Of a stretch of 6,799 nt of DNA, positions 1 through 5,543 are shown piece after piece. The DNA is from Treponema sp. GTDB taxonomy: Bacteria > Spirochaetota > Spirochaetia > Treponematales > Breznakiellaceae. The DNA is taken from NCBI GenBank assembly GCA_031254795.1, contig JAIRTS010000028.1, positions 1-6,799 on the forward strand. The letters are read 5' to 3'. The translations under genes and the position numbers were made by a program. The notes under the pieces were generated by a model. That model ran no database searches. It had not been told where the DNA came from and was given only the letters and a program-made list of their open reading frames with translations. Each line of letters opens with the position of its first letter. Within the stretch, counting starts at the first letter, position 1.

Positions 1-639
1 GCCCCAAGCGATGCCGATATTCGCAAAGCCCAGATATTTGGCGAGGGCGTTTCCAATGTTGTTGCCGAAACCGCGGATCCGCAACCCGCTAAGGTCGGCG
101 ACCGTGTTCACCGGATCAGTGGTGTAGAAGCTACGGAAACCGTTGTACATGTCCGCCACAAAGGTGACGCCTTGGGCCTCAAGTTTGGCTTGCCATTCCT
201 TAAAGAGGGCGGTGTCGGGCAGTTTTTCCAGAGCCTTCATGTCTGTCAGCACATAGGGAGCCATCAAAATGTTGAGGTCAGGGATATCGAATTGGCTCGC
301 CAGCCTGCCGGGGTCGGAAGGCACCACCAGCGGCACGCCGGTTCTCGCTTGAGTCACAAGGTTGTCGGTGTCATTGGAAAGCGCCCCGTTTACCTGCACG
401 TCAGCCTGAAAACGCCCTGTGGCATTCAGTTTGTCAGCCACCTCTTGCATCATCCGGCTTTGGCCTGTTGTAGCGGCTTCAGTTCCCGCGAAAGTGACGG
501 TGATTTTCGCGGCAGGGGCAGACTGCGGAGTCTCGCTCTGCCGGGCATCGCTTTGCCCAGCATCTTGTTTCTGTTTCGTACAAGTAAGCGCCAACGCGCC
601 GACCAGCACCACCAATAAAACATACAAAAATTTTTTCAT
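1..639 (-). CDS. TRAP transporter solute-binding lipoprotein, DctP family (3' end outside window)
   Basis: Extracytoplasmic binding protein of a TRAP transporter: it captures a small organic acid or similar solute and hands it to the DctQ/DctM-type membrane subunits, which are not in the window. The frame is open for 213 codons from ATG 639 to the window edge; the family is usually about 320-360 residues, so roughly the last third is missing. Residues 1-20 form a signal peptide ending LALTC. Cys20 would be the lipidation site; Thr before Cys is unusual and fits the relaxed lipoboxes of spirochaetes. Family signatures are VPSDPGRLA (residues 106-114), APYVLTD (127-133) and GFRSFYTTDPVNTVADLSGL (167-186) followed by RIRG. 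Arg169 and Arg189 are 20 residues apart, the same spacing as the ligand-contacting Arg127 and Arg147 of SiaP. The start is fixed by the ribosome site AAAGGAG (647-653, minus strand), 7 nt upstream. Family call is secure; the substrate cannot be told. Confidence 0.88.
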   Translation of the reverse strand, partial: MKKFLYVLLVVLVGALALTCTKQKQDAGQSDARQSETPQSAPAAKITVTFAGTEAATTGQSRMMQEVADKLNATGRFQADVQVNGALSNDTDNLVTQARTGVPLVVPSDPGRLASQFDIPDLNILMAPYVLTDMKALEKLPDTALFKEWQAKLEAQGVTFVADMYNGFRSFYTTDPVNTVADLSGLRIRGFGNNIGNALAKYLGFANIGIAWG

Positions 640-675
640 TCTTTTTCTCCTTTGAAAAATGAACGTGAAAAAATA

Positions 676-691
676 ATCCACTTCTGTGGAT
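676..691. repeat. Second inverted repeat in the binding-protein leader
   Basis: ATCCAC-TTCT-GTGGAT is a 6-bp perfect inverted repeat with a 4-nt loop, separated by one base from the palindrome at 693-707. In the transcript it would form a small tetraloop hairpin about 23 nt upstream of the ribosome site. It may be a second operator half of the same control region or an mRNA structure. No U-tract follows, so it is not a terminator. Confidence 0.4.
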
Positions 692-692
692 G

Positions 693-707
693 GTTCGTAA
701 CACGAAC
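693..707. promoter_or_regulatory. Operator-like palindrome at the binding-protein transcription start
   Basis: GTTCGT-AAC-ACGAAC is a perfect 6-bp inverted repeat with a 3-nt centre. It occupies about +1 to +16 of the predicted binding-protein transcript, a typical place for a repressor to block initiation. It could instead act as a short hairpin in the 5' leader. Which regulator binds, if any, is unknown. Confidence 0.5.
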
Positions 708-714
708 TTCTTCT

Positions 715-743
715 ATTCTAGCATGACTTATGTAGCCTGTCAA
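715..743 (-). promoter_or_regulatory. Sigma-70 promoter of the TRAP binding-protein gene
   Basis: Read on the minus strand, a perfect -35 TTGACA (738-743) is followed after exactly 17 nt by TAGAAT (715-720), with a TG one base upstream of the -10 (extended -10). Transcription would begin near 708, giving a leader of about 69 nt before the ATG at 639. The match in both boxes and spacing is strong, and the site lies directly upstream of the gene it would serve. Not experimentally known. Confidence 0.75.
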
Positions 744-860
744 CTTAATATATGAGTTTTTTTCGTTTTTCAAGCGACAAGCCACGCCGCAAGAGGCGTC
801 TTTGGCTCCGGACAAACATTGCCGCGCATTTTGCGTACGAAACGCAGGTTTCTTCTATAG

Positions 861-889
861 TTGCAAATAGTCCTGCGCAATGCTATACT
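861..889 (+). promoter_or_regulatory. Sigma-70 promoter of the histidine kinase operon
   Basis: The -35 TTGCAA (861-866), a 17-nt spacer and the -10 TATACT (884-889), with a TG at 881-882 making an extended -10, form a near-consensus promoter. Predicted transcription start is near 895-897, only 2-4 nt before the in-frame GTG at 899. Because this lies inside the longest open frame (which could start at 752), it argues that the kinase begins downstream, at 899. Confidence 0.65.
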
Positions 890-899
890 ACCAGCATTG
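878..899. promoter_or_regulatory. Operator-like dyad across the kinase promoter -10
   Basis: CAATGCT (878-884) and AGCATTG (893-899) are perfect 7-bp inverted arms separated by 8 nt. The dyad covers the extended -10, the predicted start site and the first base of the GTG codon. A protein bound here would occlude RNA polymerase. Most of it is upstream of the start site, so it should act as DNA rather than as an mRNA hairpin. The binding protein is unknown. Confidence 0.5.
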
Positions 900-3226
900 T
901 GAATGTTGAATTGACGTTTTTCTTTACATCCATCGCTTTATGCATAGCGATTCTTTATATTATCAATTTCATTTGGTTCAGCGACAGCCGCAACCAGCAA
1001 ATGCGGAGTTTTTTCGCGCTGGCTTTTACGACGCTTTTTTGGACTCTCTTCAGCGGTTGCGTTTCACTGGGCGGATCCGCTTCACCGTATTTCCCCATAC
1101 TTCAAACGATCCGCATGGTCTTTGTATGCGTCTTTCCCTATGCGTTGCTGTGGTTTTTTCTTGACATTACGGGACGTGGCGTACATAAAACGAGAGCCAT
1201 AATGCGGTTTATAGCGCCGCTTCCGCTCATTGATTCGATCAGCTTCATCACAAATCCGTTGCACCACCGTATGCTCCGCGACTATAACTATCCCAGTCCG
1301 GGCATAGGAGACCTGTTTCATGTCCACACCTTTTTCGCCTACGCGACATTGCTCGCCGCGTTGTTGATCCTGTTTGAATACCTCATCAAACATGTGAGGC
1401 GGAATCCCAAAGTCATGATCGCCGCCGCCGCGCTTTTAATTCCGTTTGCCGCCAATATTCTTCAAACCTTCAAGATCAGCGCCCGGTTTCTAGGAATTAC
1501 GCCCTATGCATTCTGCGCTTCTTTCTTCCTGTTTTTTATCTTTTTGTACCGTGAGCGGGCTTTTAGCTTCAGGCAAATCATGCTCGCTGCCATTTTTGAG
1601 AAATATCCAAGTTACATCATCCTGATAAACAAAAATGGCGTCATCATAGACAAAAACGGCGCCGAATTGGATTTTTTTGACAAAGACGACTTTAAAATAA
1701 CACTCTGGGAAACCCGCATTCAGGATTTCCTTGACGCCATTAAACGCCGTTCCTCCCATTACGCGCCACACGACCTGTTCGACGGATCGTCCATGTTCTC
1801 CCTTTCGTTCACGGGAGGGGAGTTTACCATTGCGCGGCCAGAGGAAACTGCTGAAGTCCGAACCTTCAAGGCGACCAGCCAGTTTACCTATTCCCGCAAG
1901 GGCGCGGTCTCGGGCTACGCCCTTTCTTTCAGCGACATCACCCGCTACATCTCCATGGTGAGGGAAATAAACGATCAAAATGAGAAGCTCAAAGAGCTTG
2001 CCACATTGGCGGAAGCCGCGTCGCTGGCGAAAAGCGTGTTTCTCGCCAATATGAGCCATGAAATCCGTACGCCGCTTAACGCGGTTATGGGTATGACCCA
2101 TATTGCAAGGAAAACGCTCGCCGCTGGCGACACGGAAAAGACCCTCTCCGCGATAGACGAGATCAGCGCGGCTTCCACGCATCTTATGGGACTTCTCAAC
2201 GACATCCTTGACATATCGAAGATAGAAGCCGGAAAATTCAAGCTGTCAACCGAGCCGTTTCTTTTGTTTGAGGCTATGGAGGAGGTCAAAAATATCTTCA
2301 TTCACCGTTGCGACGAGAAAGACATTCGTTTTATCTCCGAATTTGAGATGTCCAACACCCTCACAGTGACGGGCGACAAATTGCGCTTGAAACAAACGCT
2401 GATAAACCTGCTTGGGAACGCCGTCAAATTCACCGCGCCCGGCAAGGAGGTCAGGTTCTTCATCAAGACGCTGGACGAGCGGGAAGGGGATGCGCGTTTG
2501 CGGTGGACGGTCGAGGATCAGGGTATAGGCATGAGCGAAGAGCAGCTCGCCCGGCTGTTCAAGCCGTTTGAGCAAGCCGACAAAACCATAGCGACGCGTT
2601 TCGGCGGCGCCGGGCTTGGTCTCGCCATAAGCCAGAATCTTATCGAACGGATGGGCGGGTATATCTCCGCGCAAAGCGAAGAGGGCAAGGGTGCCACATT
2701 TATGTTCGAGCTTGTCCTTGTCAAGAGCGATCAGCCGGTTGCGGAGGGCGAGGGAAGCGTCGCGCCGCCGGATCTTACGGGAAAGAGGCTCCTTTTAGTG
2801 GACGATGTCGAGATAAACCGCGTCATCATTCAGGAAATGCTCGAAGAAACGCATGTGACGATTGAAGAGGCGGAGAATGGAGATGCGGCGGTCAGGAAAG
2901 TCGGCGAATCGGCGGAAGGTTGGTATGATCTTGTTTTTATGGACATACAAATGCCCATCATGGACGGCTATGAAGCGACCCGCGTCATCCGGGAGCTTGA
3001 TCGCGCTGATGTGAAGCGGATGCCCATCATCGCCATGACCGCAAACGCCTATCGCGAGGATGTGGAGCGGGCTTTGCAAGCCGGCATGACCGGACATCTC
3101 GCAAAACCGGTGGATTTTAACGCCATGATAAAAGCACTTTCTGATTTGGTTCCAAAACACGGTTTTGCAAAGCATGGTTTTGGAACGGCGTCGCCTGATG
3201 GAGGACACCATAAAACGTCTATATAA
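899..3226 (+). CDS. Hybrid sensor histidine kinase: 7TM sensor, PAS-like, HisKA, HATPase, receiver
   Basis: Inner-membrane sensor kinase that autophosphorylates on His and passes phosphate to its own receiver Asp. Numbered from GTG 899 (775 residues): seven hydrophobic segments at about 5-27, 38-58, 67-90, 101-119, 143-164, 172-190 and 198-216, with NPLHHRM after the fourth, resemble the HisKA_7TM sensor family. A PAS-like region follows (about 229-350), then a short helical linker. The H-box is FLANMSHEIRTPLN with His387 (codon 2057-2059). HATPase shows the N-box (Asn503, Asn507), G1 DQGIGM and G2 GGAGLGLA. The receiver (about 630-750) has Asp635/Asp636, phospho-acceptor Asp682 in FMDIQMP, Thr714 and Lys736. 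There is no HAMP and no HPt. A start at ATG 752 would add 49 Arg/Lys-rich residues across the promoter; neither start has a ribosome site. GTG 899 is preferred because the first membrane helix begins at once. The ligand is unknown. Confidence 0.9.
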   Translation: MNVELTFFFTSIALCIAILYIINFIWFSDSRNQQMRSFFALAFTTLFWTLFSGCVSLGGSASPYFPILQTIRMVFVCVFPYALLWFFLDITGRGVHKTRAIMRFIAPLPLIDSISFITNPLHHRMLRDYNYPSPGIGDLFHVHTFFAYATLLAALLILFEYLIKHVRRNPKVMIAAAALLIPFAANILQTFKISARFLGITPYAFCASFFLFFIFLYRERAFSFRQIMLAAIFEKYPSYIILINKNGVIIDKNGAELDFFDKDDFKITLWETRIQDFLDAIKRRSSHYAPHDLFDGSSMFSLSFTGGEFTIARPEETAEVRTFKATSQFTYSRKGAVSGYALSFSDITRYISMVREINDQNEKLKELATLAEAASLAKSVFLANMSHEIRTPLNAVMGMTHIARKTLAAGDTEKTLSAIDEISAASTHLMGLLNDILDISKIEAGKFKLSTEPFLLFEAMEEVKNIFIHRCDEKDIRFISEFEMSNTLTVTGDKLRLKQTLINLLGNAVKFTAPGKEVRFFIKTLDEREGDARLRWTVEDQGIGMSEEQLARLFKPFEQADKTIATRFGGAGLGLAISQNLIERMGGYISAQSEEGKGATFMFELVLVKSDQPVAEGEGSVAPPDLTGKRLLLVDDVEINRVIIQEMLEETHVTIEEAENGDAAVRKVGESAEGWYDLVFMDIQMPIMDGYEATRVIRELDRADVKRMPIIAMTANAYREDVERALQAGMTGHLAKPVDFNAMIKALSDLVPKHGFAKHGFGTASPDGGHHKTSI
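3149..3186. repeat. 38-bp palindrome in the 3' end of the first kinase gene
   Basis: GTTCCAAAAC (3149-3158) and GTTTTGGAAC (3177-3186) are perfect 10-bp inverted arms. The octamer TTTGCAAA (3164-3171) shares exactly the same centre, so the whole 38 bp is a dyad with only three mismatched pairs and one G-T pair next to the octamer. It also gives a short direct repeat in the protein, KHGFAKHGFG, after the receiver fold has ended. It lies 59 nt before the second kinase start, so it could stabilise or process the operon mRNA, or be a copy of a dispersed palindromic element. No T-run follows, so it is not a simple terminator. Confidence 0.6.
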
Positions 3227-3244
3227 GGAAAAAAAGGAGGAAAT

Positions 3245-5455
3245 ATGAAACAGAAGCGAAGCGTCATCATTTTGATCGCCATTATGTCGGGCTTTATTGG
3301 CGGCGTCTTATTCTTAATTTATCAATTCAGCGGCTCGGCTCAGACGAACAGCAGGCGTTTATTCTCCGATTACACTGAAATCCTCGCAAAGGACATAGGC
3401 CTGTCTTTTATGAGGAAAAGGGACTATGCGGAGATTTGTTCCCTGCTGCCTTCTATAAAAAGCCTTGACTGGAACGCCACGAAACGGGATTTTGTCCATC
3501 TCGTTAAACAATTGTACGCCGAAGCCCACACATACGCATACCTGATTGTATTGAAAGACGGCAGGTATTTCCATTCCAACGCCAACGGCAATCCGGCCCT
3601 GGGCTGGCTGGCTTCAACTGACGACGAGGATCCAAACGCGAAGCCGCTTTCTCTGGCGGATCGGGATCATTTTCAACACCTCATCGCCGACAACCCCGCC
3701 GGAGTAAAACTGACCTATGTCTCGACTCAAAACTTTTCCAAGGTGACAGGACAGAAACAGACGCTTTTTTCTTCAAACATCATAAATGATCAGGGAGAGA
3801 TGGTGGGGTATTTCTCTCTTGTTTACAGCGCCCTGTCCATGTCGGAAGAACTTGTCGGCTTGACACGCAGCGTCAACAGCAACTATGGGAAGGACGCCGC
3901 TTTTTACCTTATTGCGAATGACGGCGCTGTTCTTTCCATCCAAAAATACGATTCACGGAATGGCGCGTATACGGAACGTTCCATGAACACCAATACGCTG
4001 ATCGGCGTCAACAATCTCCCCGGCGAGCTCGCCGGCGCTATGGAAGAATTATTGACTACGGAACAGAGCGTTCTCACCTATAATGAAAAGAGCGGAAAAC
4101 ACTATATAGCGTACGCGCTCGTTCCGGGAACCGACTACCATGTGTTCCTTACTGTGCCGTATGACATGATCAACGCCGACGTCGCTCATATACGGCTTAT
4201 CGCGCTTGCGCTTCTTGTGGTTATAGCGGGAACCATCACCGCCATCATCGTTTTTATCGACAGGGTGGTCGCCGCGAAAGAAGAAGCGGTTCAGGCGAAC
4301 CGAACGAAAAATAGGTTTCTGGCGGCTATGGGGCATGAGTTGCGTACGCCCATGGTCGCCGTCATCGGCATGGCGGATATGGCGGGAAAAACTGGCGATA
4401 TTGAGAAAATCCACGCCTGCCTCAAAAATATCATGCATGCGTCACGCCATCTTTTGGAGATTATCAACGACATACTCGACATATCAAGCATAGAGGCGAA
4501 CCATTTCACGCTTGAGTATGGTGAATTTAATTTGAGAGACGCGCTCTCGACTATCATCAATATCGTCCGCGTTCGTACGGATGAGAAAAAACAGCGGCTT
4601 GTGATCAACATCGCGCCTGACATGCCGGAAGTCGTCTTGAGCGACCAACGGCGCTTATCCCAAATTGTCCTCAATCTTTTGTACAACGCCGTAAAATTTA
4701 CGCCGGAAAACGGTACGATTACGTTTGTCGTACAGAAAATTGGAAGGGACGACAACCGAAGCCTCCTGCAAATAGAGGTTCACGACACCGGCGTAGGAAT
4801 TTCGGAGGAATATCAGAAGAAACTCTTTAAGTCTTTCGCGCAAGAGGACGATAGCACATCCCGAAAATTCGGAGGCGCGGGGATCGGACTTGCCATCGTA
4901 AAAAACATCGTTGATCTTATGCACGGGAAGATTTGGCTTGAATCCGCGACTGGACAGGGATCGACATTCATCTGCCAGATTGAAGTTGAGCAACCATACG
5001 ACGCCGAATCCGTGGAAGGCGAGCTTCCAGAGGAATCCTCGGATTACGGGAATATGTTTACGGGGAAAAACATACTCGTGGCGGAAGACATAGAGATCAA
5101 CCAGGAAATTATTGGAGCGATGCTCGAAGAAACCGGTTGCGCCATAGACTTCGCGAATAACGGGCGGGAAGCGATTGATCTTTTTAAGGAAAATCAGGAA
5201 AAGTTTGACATTATCCTTATGGATATGCAAATGCCTGAAATCGACGGACTTGAAGCCACCCGGCGAATAAGGATGCTTGATGGCAATAAGGCGAAAAACA
5301 TTCCCATCATAGCGGTGACGGCGAACATCATGCAGGAAGATGTGGAAAACTGTCTGAAATCCGGCATGAACGCTCACATCGGCAAGCCGCTTGACGGCGA
5401 CATCCTTATGAAGACGCTCAGATCCTACCTAATTGGGGAAGAAATCCCCCGGTAA
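3245..5455 (+). CDS. Hybrid sensor histidine kinase: Cache-like periplasmic sensor, HisKA, HATPase, receiver
   Basis: Second membrane hybrid kinase, 736 residues. A membrane helix (about 8-27), a periplasmic region of about 285 residues and a second helix (about 316-338) form the sensor. The periplasmic part, with YLIVLKDGRYFHSN near 99-112 and FYLIANDGAVLS near 220-231, resembles a double Cache (dCache) ligand-binding domain; this call is moderate. A short helix without HAMP leads to the H-box FLAAMGHELRTPMV, His364 (codon 4334-4336). Family members usually have S before the His and N at the last position, here G and Val371. HATPase shows Asn477/Asn481, G1 DTGVGIS and G2 GGAGIGLA. The receiver has Glu614/Asp615, phospho-acceptor Asp660 in LMDMQMP, Thr692 and Lys714. 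No HPt follows. The start is set by AAGGAGG (3234-3240), 4 nt before the ATG and 18 nt after the first kinase stops, so the two are co-transcribed and translation is well driven. The signal sensed is unknown. Confidence 0.93.
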   Translation: MKQKRSVIILIAIMSGFIGGVLFLIYQFSGSAQTNSRRLFSDYTEILAKDIGLSFMRKRDYAEICSLLPSIKSLDWNATKRDFVHLVKQLYAEAHTYAYLIVLKDGRYFHSNANGNPALGWLASTDDEDPNAKPLSLADRDHFQHLIADNPAGVKLTYVSTQNFSKVTGQKQTLFSSNIINDQGEMVGYFSLVYSALSMSEELVGLTRSVNSNYGKDAAFYLIANDGAVLSIQKYDSRNGAYTERSMNTNTLIGVNNLPGELAGAMEELLTTEQSVLTYNEKSGKHYIAYALVPGTDYHVFLTVPYDMINADVAHIRLIALALLVVIAGTITAIIVFIDRVVAAKEEAVQANRTKNRFLAAMGHELRTPMVAVIGMADMAGKTGDIEKIHACLKNIMHASRHLLEIINDILDISSIEANHFTLEYGEFNLRDALSTIINIVRVRTDEKKQRLVINIAPDMPEVVLSDQRRLSQIVLNLLYNAVKFTPENGTITFVVQKIGRDDNRSLLQIEVHDTGVGISEEYQKKLFKSFAQEDDSTSRKFGGAGIGLAIVKNIVDLMHGKIWLESATGQGSTFICQIEVEQPYDAESVEGELPEESSDYGNMFTGKNILVAEDIEINQEIIGAMLEETGCAIDFANNGREAIDLFKENQEKFDIILMDMQMPEIDGLEATRRIRMLDGNKAKNIPIIAVTANIMQEDVENCLKSGMNAHIGKPLDGDILMKTLRSYLIGEEIPR

Positions 5456-5482
5456 GGGCGAGCGGTGAAATCCTTTCATCAA

Positions 5483-5513
5483 AGCCGCAAACTTGTTTGC
5501 GTCGCTTGCGGCT
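5483..5513. terminator. Possible bidirectional terminator hairpin between convergent units
   Basis: AGCCGCAA (5483-5490) and TTGCGGCT (5506-5513) form an 8-bp stem with a 15-nt loop. An alternative inner hairpin GCAAAC-TT-GTTTGC (5487-5500) overlaps it. The position, 28 nt after the kinase operon stop codon and before the end of the converging ATPase pseudogene, suits a shared terminator. Neither strand has a good U-tract (only TT then GATG on the minus strand), so an intrinsic terminator is not well supported. Confidence 0.35.
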
Positions 5514-5543
5514 GGGGAGGATCATTCGTCGTGCTACTGTATC

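Noticed and set aside
172..618. 148-codon open frame on the plus strand
   Set aside because: It is antisense to the TRAP binding protein, whose minus-strand frame shows clear family motifs, a signal peptide and a ribosome site. The plus-strand translation resembles no known domain.
479..703. Minus-strand open frame overlapping the binding-protein start
   Set aside because: It is a different frame from the real gene, lies partly in the leader and has no ribosome site or recognisable protein features.
784..846. Small inverted repeats ACGCC/GGCGT (784-799) and TGCGT/ACGCA (832-846)
   Set aside because: The arms are only 5 bp and do not overlap promoter elements. Such short repeats arise often by chance.
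752..898. Kinase N-terminal extension from ATG 752
   Set aside because: It has no ribosome site, spans a near-consensus promoter and dyad, and adds a basic stretch before the first membrane helix. It is kept only as an alternative start.
1490..2182. 230-codon minus-strand open frame
   Set aside because: It lies antisense to the PAS and HisKA region of the first kinase and has no recognisable motif. Long antisense frames are common opposite kinase coding sequence.
4655..5377. 240-codon minus-strand open frame
   Set aside because: It is antisense to the ATPase and receiver domains of the second kinase. No motif or ribosome site supports it.
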